Position numbers and translations under genes: made by a program | Origin: Ktedonospora formicarum | GTDB taxonomy: Bacteria > Chloroflexota > Ktedonobacteria > Ktedonobacterales > Ktedonobacteraceae | Direction of reading: 5' to 3' | Assembly: GCF_016587355.1 (NCBI RefSeq) | Contig: NZ_BNJF01000001.1 | Coordinates: 1,302,001 to 1,366,000, forward strand | Length of the DNA stretch: 64,000 nucleotides | The notes under the pieces: model-generated | Seen by the model: the letters and a program-made list of their open reading frames with translations, nothing else | Database searches by the model: none | Told to the model about the DNA's origin: nothing | Shown: positions 42,956-52,719 of the stretch, one piece after another | How the letters are laid out: every line of letters begins with the position of its first letter | How positions within the stretch are numbered: the stretch's first letter is position 1

Positions 42956-44053
42956 ATGACTGTACTATCTACACTTCAAGCTACCTTACTTCGCCATCAG
43001 CAGGCCATTGATAGCGCGCTCCTTAGCGCCGTCAATGGCCTGACAGAAGATACTCAGGCACTTCGAGCTTATTATGGACAGATGCGCTATCACCTGGGCT
43101 GGGTCGATAGCCAGCTTCAGCCAGTGCGTAGTGCTACAGGGAAACTATTGCGCCCAACGCTCTTGCTCCTGGCCTATGAGGCAGCGGGAGCCTGGGGCCT
43201 GACTGAGCAAACTGAATATCTTCAGCGTGCGCTACCAGCCGCCGCCGCCGTGGAATTGATTCACAACTTCTCATTGATCCACGACGATATTGTGGATGGC
43301 GATACAGAGCGTCATCACCGTCCGACCCTCTGGACCATATGGGGCACCTCCAACGGCATCAATAGCGGGGACGGCATGTTCGCGCTCGGACGTCTAGCGC
43401 TATGGGGAGTCCTCGAACAGGGAGTCACGGCGGACATCGCCGTCAAACTGGGGGCAATTCTTGATCAAACTTGCTTAGTCATAGCTGAGGGCCAATACCT
43501 GGATATGAGCTTCGAGGGTCACCGAGACATCTCTACGTCTATGTACATCGATATGATCCGACGTAAGACGGCGGAACTGATGGCCTGTGCAGCGGAACTG
43601 GGAGCGCGCCTGGGAACGAGCAACGAAGAGACAATTGCCAGACTGCGTAGCTTTGGCGAAGCAATGGGTATCGCCTTCCAGGTACGCGATGATCTGCTCG
43701 GTGTCTGGGCCAGCAGTGAGGAATCAGGCAAGACAGAGGCAGGCGATATCTATCGCCGTAAGCAGAGCCTCCCGATTCTGCACGCCCGCGAGCATGCCAG
43801 CGACGAGGATAAAGCGACCCTCATAGACATCTACCAACAACAGGAAACGCTTACCAAAGAACAGGTTGATATCGTCCTGGCGATTATGGAGCGCACAGGT
43901 ACACGTGCCTACTGCCGCCAATTCCTGGCACAGCAGAGCCAATTGGCCAGCACGGCCCTAGCAAGCATCCCCGTTCTGCAAGGCGAGGTTCCCACACGAG
44001 CGCTCGACGACATGCGCGTCATGCTCGAATTTATAGATGCAGCCGCGCGCTAG
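42956..44053 (+). CDS. Polyprenyl (isoprenoid) diphosphate synthase
   Basis: A 365-residue all-helical trans-prenyltransferase. The first aspartate-rich motif is LIHDDIVDGDTERHHRPT, with KLLRPTLLLLAYEAAG upstream. The second motif is AFQVRDDLLGVWASSEESGK, where the usual DDxxD is shortened to DDLLG. It elongates IPP onto an allylic primer to give C20 or longer chains for quinones or lipid carriers. The ATG at 42956 follows AAGGAAG at about 12 bases. A TTG at 42914 directly after the previous stop is possible. Confidence 0.88.
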   Translation: MTVLSTLQATLLRHQQAIDSALLSAVNGLTEDTQALRAYYGQMRYHLGWVDSQLQPVRSATGKLLRPTLLLLAYEAAGAWGLTEQTEYLQRALPAAAAVELIHNFSLIHDDIVDGDTERHHRPTLWTIWGTSNGINSGDGMFALGRLALWGVLEQGVTADIAVKLGAILDQTCLVIAEGQYLDMSFEGHRDISTSMYIDMIRRKTAELMACAAELGARLGTSNEETIARLRSFGEAMGIAFQVRDDLLGVWASSEESGKTEAGDIYRRKQSLPILHAREHASDEDKATLIDIYQQQETLTKEQVDIVLAIMERTGTRAYCRQFLAQQSQLASTALASIPVLQGEVPTRALDDMRVMLEFIDAAAR

Positions 44054-44081
44054 CCGCCCATTACGCGCTGGCGACCCTGGT

Positions 44082-44111
44082 AGAAGGACATAGAGTGCTC
44101 TATGTCCTTCT
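44082..44111. terminator. Bidirectional terminator hairpin
   Basis: AGAAGGACATAGAG and CTCTATGTCCTTCT with a two-base centre, between the convergent polyprenyl synthase and WD40 protein genes. Confidence 0.7.
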
Positions 44112-44151
44112 CGCTTGTATTTCTGAGCGAGGCATCGCGCACCTTGACCCA

Positions 44152-45672
44152 CTAACTCAACTCCCATATCGTGGCGCTTCGACCTGAGACAGAGACGACA
44201 TGTTTACCATCACTGTTCCAGGATACACTAAGCACCGGAGCATTCCGCTTGACCATGAAGAGGGGCTTCTGGCTTCGCTCGGGATACAGAAACGCCAATG
44301 TTCCGTCATCAGCTCCTACTGCCAGAAAACGCCCATTGGGTGACCATGTAAGGCTTCGTAAGCTGGTCTTTGTCACCTGAATACGCATAGGGGTATCCAT
44401 ACACTGTAGTCCAAACTGACCGTTGCCCTGGCGTTGACAGACAGCACCATCCCAGATACGCACCACCCCATCGCTTCCCGCACACGCCAGACGCATACCT
44501 ACTGGAGCAAACGCTGTCGCACGCATGGAGTGTTCTCCATCCATCAAAAGGCCGTGTATCTCGCTTGTATTACTCGCCTGCCAGACTCGCGTCACACCTC
44601 CCTGCGATGAGGAAGCAACCAGATTTCCACCCGCATCCCAGGACACCGCATAGATAGCTGTAGTATGTCGCGTGAACAGGCGCAAAGAACGATATGTCGT
44701 AGTGTCCCATATCAGCGCTCGCCGATCCATGCCACCTGAAACCACCTGCCGCGCTCCCTGGTTGCTCCAATCAAGACTCGTAATCCGGTTCGTATGTGCT
44801 CTCATGGAGTGTCCAAGAATTGTCTTATTACCGCTATCAAAGAAAGTAACCTGCGTGCCCGCGCCTGTTACCAGACGTTGCCCATCAGGCGACCAGGCCA
44901 GAGCCCGAACGGAAGCTTGATGCTTAAGGGCATTCCCCGCCATACCATTTCTATCCCAGAGGTAGACATTGGCATCGTCAGCACCACTCGCAATCATTTT
45001 GCCATCGGGCGACCAGCGCGCAACCCGCACGGTCCCCTGATGGCGAGTAAAGTCAGTCAGCGCTCGCGCCTGGGTTGGGACCATGGCCTGCTGTACTGTG
45101 GGTGACGGCACAGGAGAGCCCTTCATCATTCCGGCCCCTTTACCTGATGACTGCATGCCAGTGCCTTGAGTTCCAGACAACCAGCCATGCATGTTCGCAT
45201 ATGAGATCCCTCCGCCGAGCAAGACCATACTCGCCAGACCACCAAGGAGTAGAACACTGCGGCGAGTGTGCTTGCGCGTCGACCCAGCCTTTATAGGCGC
45301 GAATCCAGCCTCATCCCCCAGGGTATCGGAAGTATAAAGCTCGGCTGCGGAACGAGAGGGGGGCAAGATGAGACTTCCACTACCTCTTTGCGTCTGGGGC
45401 ATGTCACGTTCGCCATCCGCCAGCACCTCTAAGGAGAGGCGAGCGCCCGAGGCAATACCAGCTTTTTCCAATGTCGCGTTTTCAGGCAAGACCGCGCCTG
45501 CCGACTGACGTAACTGATAGTGCAATCGCTGCCCGAAGAGATCGGTTTGAGGAAGTTGCAATTTATCGACCAGCAGCGGCACCAAAGACGAAAGCGGAGT
45601 ATCCGCCGTCACCTCCATCGGCTGGGCAGCACTAAATGCATCCTTTTCGATAAGCACTTCCAGACTACGCAT
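44152..45672 (-). CDS. Ubiquitin-fold (EsaB/YukD-like) - TM - seven-blade WD40 fusion protein
   Basis: 506 residues. The N-terminus (1-85) resembles the EsaB/YukD ubiquitin-like fold: SLEVLIEKD, TDLFGQRLHYQLR, LPENATLEKAGIASGARLSLEV. A linker of about 50 residues, one transmembrane helix (about 138-158), a Gly/Met-rich stretch and then seven WD40 repeats follow (WSPDGKMIASGADD..LWD, WSPDGQRLVTG, WSNQGARQVVSGG..IWD, WDAGGNLVASSS..VWQ, FAPVGMRLACAGSDG..IWD, WSPNGRFLAVGADDG, WNSDGKHVVSVSG..IWE), enough for one closed propeller outside the cell. ATG at 45672 with AGGG upstream. The gap to ppaC, 45673-46167, shows nothing clear. Confidence 0.8.
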   Translation of the reverse strand: MRSLEVLIEKDAFSAAQPMEVTADTPLSSLVPLLVDKLQLPQTDLFGQRLHYQLRQSAGAVLPENATLEKAGIASGARLSLEVLADGERDMPQTQRGSGSLILPPSRSAAELYTSDTLGDEAGFAPIKAGSTRKHTRRSVLLLGGLASMVLLGGGISYANMHGWLSGTQGTGMQSSGKGAGMMKGSPVPSPTVQQAMVPTQARALTDFTRHQGTVRVARWSPDGKMIASGADDANVYLWDRNGMAGNALKHQASVRALAWSPDGQRLVTGAGTQVTFFDSGNKTILGHSMRAHTNRITSLDWSNQGARQVVSGGMDRRALIWDTTTYRSLRLFTRHTTAIYAVSWDAGGNLVASSSQGGVTRVWQASNTSEIHGLLMDGEHSMRATAFAPVGMRLACAGSDGVVRIWDGAVCQRQGNGQFGLQCMDTPMRIQVTKTSLRSLTWSPNGRFLAVGADDGTLAFLYPERSQKPLFMVKRNAPVLSVSWNSDGKHVVSVSGRSATIWELS

Positions 45673-46167
45673 AACATGAGCCCTCACTTCTTCTTCAAGA
45701 AATACACTCCAGGCTTTTATAAAATTTGTCTATAGTGTATCATGGTGTTTTTCCGCTTGAATAAAAATAAGTAGAATAGGCTATCTTTCTCACGTAATCT
45801 TGCTAATCTTCACCTGTCAGTGTTCTACCACACCGATATCAGAACTCTTTCAGCACATACTTACTTCACAGAGGTATGCGATTTAGAAGAGTAATCTACA
45901 CATTCCCCATATCCATAAGAGTCAGCACATAGGGCGTGTAACCCTGAAGAGCTACTCAGTAGCCATAGTTGCATCCTACTCATAGGGCGTCAGATGAGCT
46001 ATTAGGAGGAAAACCATTTGCTAAAGCAGCCAGGCGTGATACAATTGTTACATCATACCCGGTCACACACTGCTTGACGATGCTTGCGAATCTCGCGATA
46101 ATTCGACAGTTACCTATACTTAAATAAGCAAGCAGAGAACGCACCCTGATTTGGAGAACTTTCATCT

Positions 46168-47822
46168 ATGGCACAACAGCCTATCTATGTAATAGGACAT
46201 AAAAATTCAGATATGGACTCCGTGGCCTCGGCCTACGCCTATGCGCGCCTCCTGCAGTTTCAGGGCCAGGCAAATGTTATCCCCGCACGACATGGCACAC
46301 TCAAACCAGAGATTCGTTATGTATTAGATCGCTTCCAAGTTCCTGCTCCCCAGGCTCTCGAACATGTTTACCTCCAGGTACAAGACTTTATGCGTCAGGA
46401 GGTCATGACAGCACATATTGATCAGCCCCTATTAGAAGCTGGTCAGATGATGCAGGAGCATAATCGCCACTCAATGCCCGTCATAGATGACGAAAATAAA
46501 GTCTATGGTATTATCACTAATAAAGATTTCGCGAAGCTCTTCTTCAATGATCTCGATCCCCAAACGGTCAATCGTATCCCTCTCAAACGCGATAACCTGG
46601 TCAAGGTCCTCAAAGGACGCGTACTTACGCAAGGGCTGCATGAGCTCGGCAACCGTGTGCTTATTGGTGCCATGCAGGCAGAGAGCATGGCAGACTATGT
46701 AGAGCCAGGCTGCCTGGTCGTTATTGGCAACCGTGAGGACGCTCAGATAACCGCCATTGAGCGCGGAGCAGCCATTCTCGTCATTACAGGCGATTTCCCC
46801 GTCTCGGAGCGCACCTTGGCAATGGCGAGTGAACATGGAACCATGATCATTAGCACTAGCTATCACACATTTACCACGGTCCGTCTCATCAATCTCAGCA
46901 CGTGTGTACAGGACATCATGGAACGTGATTTCGCGTATTGCCATCCAGAAGATTTGATGAGCGATGTACAGCCCAAACTTGAGCGCTATCGCTCACTACC
47001 AGCCGTTGATAGCGAGGGGAAACTGGTCGGCTTTATCACGCGTAGCGATATCCTGCAAGCGCGTCCCAAGCGCCTCTTCTTGGTCGACCACAATGAGCCT
47101 TCACAATCGGTCGACGGAGCAGAGGATGCCGAATTGCTTGGCATTATCGATCATCACCGAATTGCTAATGTACATACTAGCAAACCTATTTTTTTCCGCG
47201 CAGAGCCCGTGGGCTGCACTGGAACGCTCATCTATAGTCTCTATCGGGAGGCAGGCATAGAGATTCCACGCGAGGTAGCTGGCATGATGCTTGCGGGTCT
47301 GCTCTACGATACGCTCATTCTCCGCTCGCCAACCTGCACCCCCGAGACGTCGATGTCGCCCACAAACTGGCAGAGATCGCTCAGGTTAATATTCAGGAAT
47401 TAGGGCAGGCCGCTTTCACAGCCGGAGCCAGTGAACTAAACGAGCGTAGCGCCGAAGAATTGCTCACCTCTGATTTCAAAGAATTTAGCATGCACGATAT
47501 GACATTCGCCGTCGGAACCGTGGAAACCGCCAGTCCTGAGACAGTGGAGAAACGCACCGACGAACTGCTGGCAACGATGAAGCAGCTCTCTCAGAGCCGT
47601 GGCTACACCTCTTTCCTATTCATGATCGTCGATATCATCAACATGAATTGCCATTTGCTGATTCATGGATGCGCTGACGCTGTTGCGGACGCGTTTAATG
47701 TGCCTCTGGAGAAGGGGGGCCATTCCATCATGGTTGAAGGTATGGTCTCACGCAAGAAACAGATGGTACCGCAACTGCCACACATTCAACACTTGATCAC
47801 CAATCGCGCGGGCGTGCGCTGA
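46168..47822 (+). CDS. ppaC: Manganese-dependent family II pyrophosphatase with CBS/DRTGG insert (frameshifted)
   Basis: The DHH domain begins YVIGHKNSDMDSVASAYAYA. A regulatory insert with a CBS pair (VMTAHIDQPLLEAGQMM, VYGIITNKDF and VGFITRSDIL) around a DRTGG-like domain is followed by LFLVDHNEPSQSV, GIIDHHRIAN (the DHH metal motif) and CTGTLIYSL. At a run of five C's (47339-47343) the frame breaks after SPTCTP. One added C restores RDVDVAHKLAEIA and the DHHA2 domain (FKEFSMHDMTFAVGTVET..SRKKQMVPQL), giving 551 residues, the normal length. It hydrolyses PPi under adenine-nucleotide control. Either a real -1 deletion or a homopolymer sequencing error. Confidence 0.88.
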
Positions 47823-47847
47823 TTAACCCCATAATATAGAAGCATGG

Positions 47848-47905
47848 CGATAATTGCGGAGCAGTCACCTTCCTCATGAGGAAGGTGACTGCTCCGCAAT
47901 TATCG
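47848..47905. terminator. 58-bp perfect palindrome after ppaC
   Basis: The sequence from CGATAATTGCGG to CCGCAATTATCG is its own exact reverse complement over 58 bases, centred on CTCATGAG. It begins 26 bases after the ppaC stop. No T run follows. Confidence 0.8.
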
Positions 47906-48731
47906 AAATGAGACGCCCTCTTTTCGGCCTTCCCCACAGTAAGTTCCTCAAAATCATTGCACCATAGGCATTCTGGGTTCAGGCCTTCATAATTTTTTGT
48001 CGCAACTATCGTTACATCGCAAACACGACGTACTTGCTCTCTTCCCTTTTTACCCAACCCATCATGAGTAACACCCGCCAGAACAACCTGCCACAAGCCA
48101 CCGACATATCGCGTATAGCACAATCTATTTGTCGATATTCCTGAGCGACGAGGGGAGCATGAAAATTCACAAATACTATAAACATCTTCGACACAAGGCT
48201 CTATAAGCAAGATTGTGGAAAAGCTATCGGTAAGAATTATGAATAAATACATGAATGCTTTTCATGAAGTCCAATCCCATTCTATCTCTTACATACAATT
48301 CGCAAATTGCTTGTGAAAACAACACATACATGTAAAGAGCCAGCATTTATAGGCATGAATATACCATCACCTCAAACAAGCAAGCAAAGATTTGCTAAAA
48401 TGTGTAACAGTTGTACGCAAAGTAGATGTTTATAGATTCTCTATCGCATCACATGAAGCCTCAGATTAAATGCAATACTCTTGTCACAGAAGACGCGCGT
48501 ATGTTACACTATCTTTCGACTCGGGTTTTCCATAAGAATAGGGATTAGGGACGCTGAGCTAGCGGCAAGAAGGTCAATATGCACAAAGCCAGCACTTGCG
48601 AAAACATACCGCCTGATAACTTGGTCGAGGCCCAATTCGTGTGTGATGCTCGTTCAGAGAAGGCGTCCCGCCTGCGGCTCATCTGAATGTTAAACACCAG
48701 TAACTATGTGGGGATGAGACTACGCAGCCCA
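47906..48731. other. Long gene-free region
   Basis: About 830 bases between the ppaC palindrome and an isolated strong hairpin. Short open frames exist on both strands, but none has a ribosome site, codon bias or a recognisable protein. The isolated hairpin at its end leaves room for a non-coding RNA, but I see no core motif of 6S RNA, RNase P RNA, SRP RNA or a known riboswitch. Confidence 0.4.
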
Positions 48732-48790
48732 GGGTAGATGTGGTGTGGGGCAAGAAGAAATTGGCATCTTGCCCCACACCACATCTACCC
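48732..48790. terminator. 24-bp perfect hairpin with no gene upstream
   Basis: The arms 48732-48755 and 48767-48790 are exact complements (GGGTAGATGTGGTGTGGGGC...) with an 11-base loop. It lies 160 bases before hppA and more than 900 bases after the last gene on the plus strand, so it terminates nothing visible. Confidence 0.65.
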
Positions 48791-48950
48791 CCACCAGGCG
48801 TAGAAGGTGCGCAGAAGTCTAAGCACGAACGGCCAACCCACTCTAGTTACAAGCCTTTCAGTGGTCAGATATCCAGACCTTCAAGAAACACAGCCAGTTC
48901 TATGATCAGCGCGGATCACACATCGCCCTCATCCCTGTAAGGAGGTATTC

Positions 48951-51212
48951 GTGAGTAACTATTATATTTGGGTGCCCATCGTTATTGGTGTGCTCGCAAT
49001 TGGATTTGCGATTATCCTTGCCACATCAGTATTGCGCAAAGATAGTGGCACACCCGCCATGCAAAAGGTAGCCAACGCCATCTTTCAGGGTGCCATGGCG
49101 TTCCTGAATCGACAGTATCGTACTATCGCAACCCTATCCATCGCGGCAGCAATCGTGGTGGCCGCTGTCCTCTTCCTATTTAGTAAGGGAACCGATGCCG
49201 AACGCCTAACTCTTGCCTGGCACACGGCGATTGCATTCATTATCGGCGCGCTCTGCTCTGGCCTATCCGGCTATATCGGTATGTATGTCGCGGTCAAATC
49301 AAACAGCCGCACTGCCAGCGCCGCTACACGTGGGCTGGGTGAGGCACTGATCGTTTCACTACGGGGTGGGGCAGTATCAGGCTTCCTGGTCGTAGCCCTT
49401 TCGCTCCTAGGAGTCTCGATCCTCTTCACCGCCTATGACGGCCTAAGCAATCCCCAGGCCGCGCCAGCCCTCATCATTGGCTTTGGCTTTGGCGCAAGCT
49501 TTGTAGCACTTTTCGCGCAACTGGGTGGCGGCATCTATACCAAAGCTGCCGACGTTGGAGCCGACCTCGTAGGCAAGGTCGAGGCCAACATTCCAGAAGA
49601 TGATCCACGTAACCCAGCCGTCATCGCAGACCTCGTGGGTGATAACGTTGGAGACTGCGCAGGCCGTGGTGCGGACCTCTTTGAGTCCACCGCAGCTGAA
49701 AATATCGGCGCGATGCTGCTAGGAGCAACACTCTTCATCGCGACAAAAAGCGCAAGCTGGATTCTCCTACCCCTTATTATGAGTTCCTTTGGCCTGCTCG
49801 CGTCCAGCATTGGCCTGCTCTCTGTGCGCAAGTCTGCCGTTATCGAGCCAGACAAGGCAGCGGGGCGTGATCCTGGCGACATTGCTATGAGTCAGCTCAC
49901 AAAAGGATACTGGCTCACATGCTTTCTGGCCGCAATAGGGATCTTTGTTGGCACCTACCTTCTGCTTCGTGACACGAACGCTCAAGGTGCGGCAGGTATC
50001 GCTCCCTGGATCTGGTATGGGCTGGCGGGCCTGGTGGGCATCGTATTAAGTATCGTCTTTGTCTACATTACTCAGTACTATACCTCCGGCACCTGGCGCC
50101 CAGTACGCGAAATTGCCTCGTCGTCTCTTACAGGGCCTGCAACCACGATCATTACAGGTATCTCTGTTGGCTTTGAGTGTGTGGCCCTGCCCGTCCTAGC
50201 AATTAGCGCGGCCCTGGGACTCTCCTTCTTCTTAGGTAGTCAGGTAACATTCCCCGCTGATGCTGGCCTACCAACGGCAATCAATCCTGGAGGCATTTAC
50301 GGCACAGCGGTCGCAACAATGGGCATGCTCATGAGTTGCGCCTATGTGTTGGCAATGGATACCTTTGGCCCCATCACCGATAACGCTGGTGGCATTACCG
50401 AGATGAGCAATCAGCCAGAAGCAGTACGCGACGTAACTGACGCGCTTGACAGTGTGGGCAACACGACGAAGGCACTGACCAAGGGTTATGGCATTGGCTC
50501 TGCCGCGCTAGCCGCCTTCTTGCTCTTTAGCGCATATCTGGATGTACTCTTCTCTTATAAGAACAATCAGGACGTCTACCGTGTTGACCTCTCAAATATA
50601 GCGGTCTTTATCGCGGCCTTGCTTGGGCTGACTCTGATCTTCTTCTTCAGTTCGCTCGCGATTCGCGCGGTGAGTCGCGCGGCACAGAACATGATCGAAG
50701 AGGTGCGTCGCCAGTTCCGCGAGAATCCAAAGATCATGGCGGAAAACGCCGAAGACAGAGTCGACCCTGATTACGCACGCTGCGTCGATATCAGCACCCG
50801 AGGCGCCCTACGCGCGATGATCCTGCCTGGTATCGTCGCTGTGCTTACCCCTATTGCGGTGGGCACAATCCTCGGACCTCAGGCTGGCGCGGGTCTGCTG
50901 ATGGTTGGTACCATGGGTGGCATTGTAATGGCACTCTTCCTGAACAATGGTGGTGGTGCCTGGGATAACGCCAAGAAGTATATCGAGGCAGGCTATCTGC
51001 GTGTTAATGAGAAGGGCGAGGTTGTCGATTCGCATGATCCAAATGGGATTGTGCTAGGCAAGAAGAGCGAGGCACACAAGGCTAGTGTTGTAGGCGATAC
51101 CGTTGGTGATCCTTTCAAGGATACAGCAGGACCTTCGCTCCACGTGTTGATCAAGTTGTTGAGCACGATTACTCTGGTCCTGGCTCCCCTCTTCGTCTAC
51201 CTGCATCCCTAA
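48951..51212 (+). CDS. hppA: Membrane-bound H+-translocating pyrophosphatase
   Basis: 753 residues with about 16 helices. The catalytic acidic motifs are DVGADLVGKVEANIPEDDPRN and DNVGDCAGRGADLFES. ITDNAGGITEM and GDTVGDPFKDTAGPSLH are near the end. It couples PPi hydrolysis to ion pumping. The potassium-dependence position reads GNTTKALTKGYGIGSAAL. Lys here (Ala in K+-dependent enzymes) marks the K+-independent, proton-pumping class. The start is a GTG with AAGGAGGT directly upstream. The soluble pyrophosphatase gene lies 1.1 kb away on the same strand. Confidence 0.95.
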   Translation: MSNYYIWVPIVIGVLAIGFAIILATSVLRKDSGTPAMQKVANAIFQGAMAFLNRQYRTIATLSIAAAIVVAAVLFLFSKGTDAERLTLAWHTAIAFIIGALCSGLSGYIGMYVAVKSNSRTASAATRGLGEALIVSLRGGAVSGFLVVALSLLGVSILFTAYDGLSNPQAAPALIIGFGFGASFVALFAQLGGGIYTKAADVGADLVGKVEANIPEDDPRNPAVIADLVGDNVGDCAGRGADLFESTAAENIGAMLLGATLFIATKSASWILLPLIMSSFGLLASSIGLLSVRKSAVIEPDKAAGRDPGDIAMSQLTKGYWLTCFLAAIGIFVGTYLLLRDTNAQGAAGIAPWIWYGLAGLVGIVLSIVFVYITQYYTSGTWRPVREIASSSLTGPATTIITGISVGFECVALPVLAISAALGLSFFLGSQVTFPADAGLPTAINPGGIYGTAVATMGMLMSCAYVLAMDTFGPITDNAGGITEMSNQPEAVRDVTDALDSVGNTTKALTKGYGIGSAALAAFLLFSAYLDVLFSYKNNQDVYRVDLSNIAVFIAALLGLTLIFFFSSLAIRAVSRAAQNMIEEVRRQFRENPKIMAENAEDRVDPDYARCVDISTRGALRAMILPGIVAVLTPIAVGTILGPQAGAGLLMVGTMGGIVMALFLNNGGGAWDNAKKYIEAGYLRVNEKGEVVDSHDPNGIVLGKKSEAHKASVVGDTVGDPFKDTAGPSLHVLIKLLSTITLVLAPLFVYLHP

Positions 51213-51227
51213 CATATCAGGCGCATT

Positions 51228-51282
51228 AGCAAAGCCAGTGGCCCCAGATTGTTATTGACAATCTGGGGCCACTGGCTTTGCT
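51228..51282 (+). terminator. 25-bp perfect terminator hairpin after hppA
   Basis: Arms 51228-51252 and 51258-51282 are exact complements (AGCAAAGCCAGTGGCCCC...) around a 5-base loop, 15 bases after the hppA stop. Confidence 0.8.
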
Positions 51283-51448
51283 GGGGGACAAATGCCTAGA
51301 ACCGGCACGCATCGCTCATGCTTCATCATCCGTATTAATGATGTGCCAACTTTCGTGTGAGCACATTGATTTCATCAACGCAATCGCTTAATGTATAGAA
51401 GCATATTATGAGTGGCGCAGGTTGAGAAGCTAGATGAGGAGAGTTCAC

Positions 51449-52498
51449 ATGCAGCCCCTACTAACGAGAGCAAGGAAGTCTACCTTCACGCTGATGATGC
51501 TGATCATCTGCGTGCTAATAACAGCCTGTAATAGTAGCACTATTGATTTCAACACTGATAATAGTAACGGCATTTCAGGCACCGGCGCGCAGGGCCTTCA
51601 AGTCTTTGTCGAACCAGACGCCGGCTATCAGGTCATCACTGACGCGATTTCAAAGGCGGAGAAATCAGTCTGGGTTGAAGTCTATCTCCTGACGGAGAAG
51701 CACGTAATTAGTGCGCTGGAAGAGGCAGCGCACGATGGCAAGGATGTACGCGTGATGCTGGAGGGCCACCCCTATGGAGGCGGTAGCGTCTCACCCCAAC
51801 AGACAATTGATACGCTGAACGCTGCTGGTGTCAAAGCAGAAACCACAAACCCCAAATTCGCGCTCACGCACGAGAAGGGGATGATTATTGATGAGAAGAC
51901 AGCGTATATCCTGACAGCCAACCTGACAGCCTCAGCACTGGGTGGCAGTTCCAGCACAAAAAACCGCGAGTATGGCATCATCGATACGAACGACAAAGAC
52001 GTCCAGACCATTATTGATATCTTCAATGCCGACTGGGACCGCAAGAACCTTGATTTCGATAACAATACCCTGGTCGTCAGCCCACTCAATTCGCGCGACG
52101 CCTTCCTCTCACTTATCAAGAGCGCAAAGAAAACCTTACTGGTAGAGGCTGAGGAGATGCAGGATGATCAGGTTGAGCAGGCCCTGATTAGCGCTGTTAA
52201 GGATGGCGTAGATGTCCAGGTCATTCTCCCTAAACCCCAATCCAGTGACGACAACAATGGAGATGGCATCAACACAATTAGCGACGGAGGAGTCAAAGTC
52301 AAGCTATCGAGCAAGCTCTATATGCATGCCAAAATCTTCGTCGTTGACGGAAAAAAAGCTTTTGTTGGTTCAGAAAACATCTCAACGGCGTCCCTGGAAC
52401 GCAACCGCGAATTAGGCATCTTGATCGCCGATAATGAGGTGCTCAATACGCTTCAAAAGACATTCGAGCAAGATTGGAGTGCCTCTAAGAGCGCTTGA
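51449..52498 (+). CDS. Phospholipase D-like lipoprotein
   Basis: 349 residues. A signal peptide (1-26) ends in a lipobox-like VLITAC, suggesting a lipid-anchored exported protein. Two PLD half-sites follow: THEKGMIIDEKTAYILTANLT (HxK with N-x-T) and MHAKIFVVDGKKAFVGSENIS (HxKx4D). Members hydrolyse phosphodiesters in lipids or nucleic acids, or make cardiolipin. Outside the membrane, a nuclease or lipase role is more likely than cardiolipin synthesis. The ATG at 51449 has AGGAG eight bases upstream. An earlier ATG at 51434 overlaps that site. Confidence 0.82.
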   Translation: MQPLLTRARKSTFTLMMLIICVLITACNSSTIDFNTDNSNGISGTGAQGLQVFVEPDAGYQVITDAISKAEKSVWVEVYLLTEKHVISALEEAAHDGKDVRVMLEGHPYGGGSVSPQQTIDTLNAAGVKAETTNPKFALTHEKGMIIDEKTAYILTANLTASALGGSSSTKNREYGIIDTNDKDVQTIIDIFNADWDRKNLDFDNNTLVVSPLNSRDAFLSLIKSAKKTLLVEAEEMQDDQVEQALISAVKDGVDVQVILPKPQSSDDNNGDGINTISDGGVKVKLSSKLYMHAKIFVVDGKKAFVGSENISTASLERNRELGILIADNEVLNTLQKTFEQDWSASKSA

Positions 52499-52515
52499 GT
52501 AGCCCTTCTCTGCCC

Positions 52516-52575
52516 TCAAGAAGGGGTGAATCACACCTACTGATAATACTAGTTCGTGTGACTCACCTCTTCTTC
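52516..52575 (+). terminator. Imperfect hairpin after PLD-like gene
   Basis: AGAAGGGGTGAATCACAC pairs with GTGTGACTCACCTCTTCT with about two mismatches, about 18 bases past the stop codon. Confidence 0.5.
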
Positions 52576-52719
52576 CTGCGAAGAACATATTCAACGGTGC
52601 ATAACTATTTCCTGCACTACCAGACAATGGTGTTTCGTGATAGGATAGGTCGGGACCCTCTATACCAGTTGCGGGGCAGCGCTTCCGCTTATTTTCTCAT
52701 TAAGAAGGAGAATATCAAC

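Noticed and set aside
47797..48252. 151-codon minus-strand open frame over the 58-bp palindrome
   Set aside because: It runs through the terminator palindrome and into ppaC, with no ribosome site or domain. Chance frame.
48740..48940. 66-codon frame before hppA
   Set aside because: It is partly encoded by one arm of the hairpin at 48732-48790 and has no protein-like pattern.
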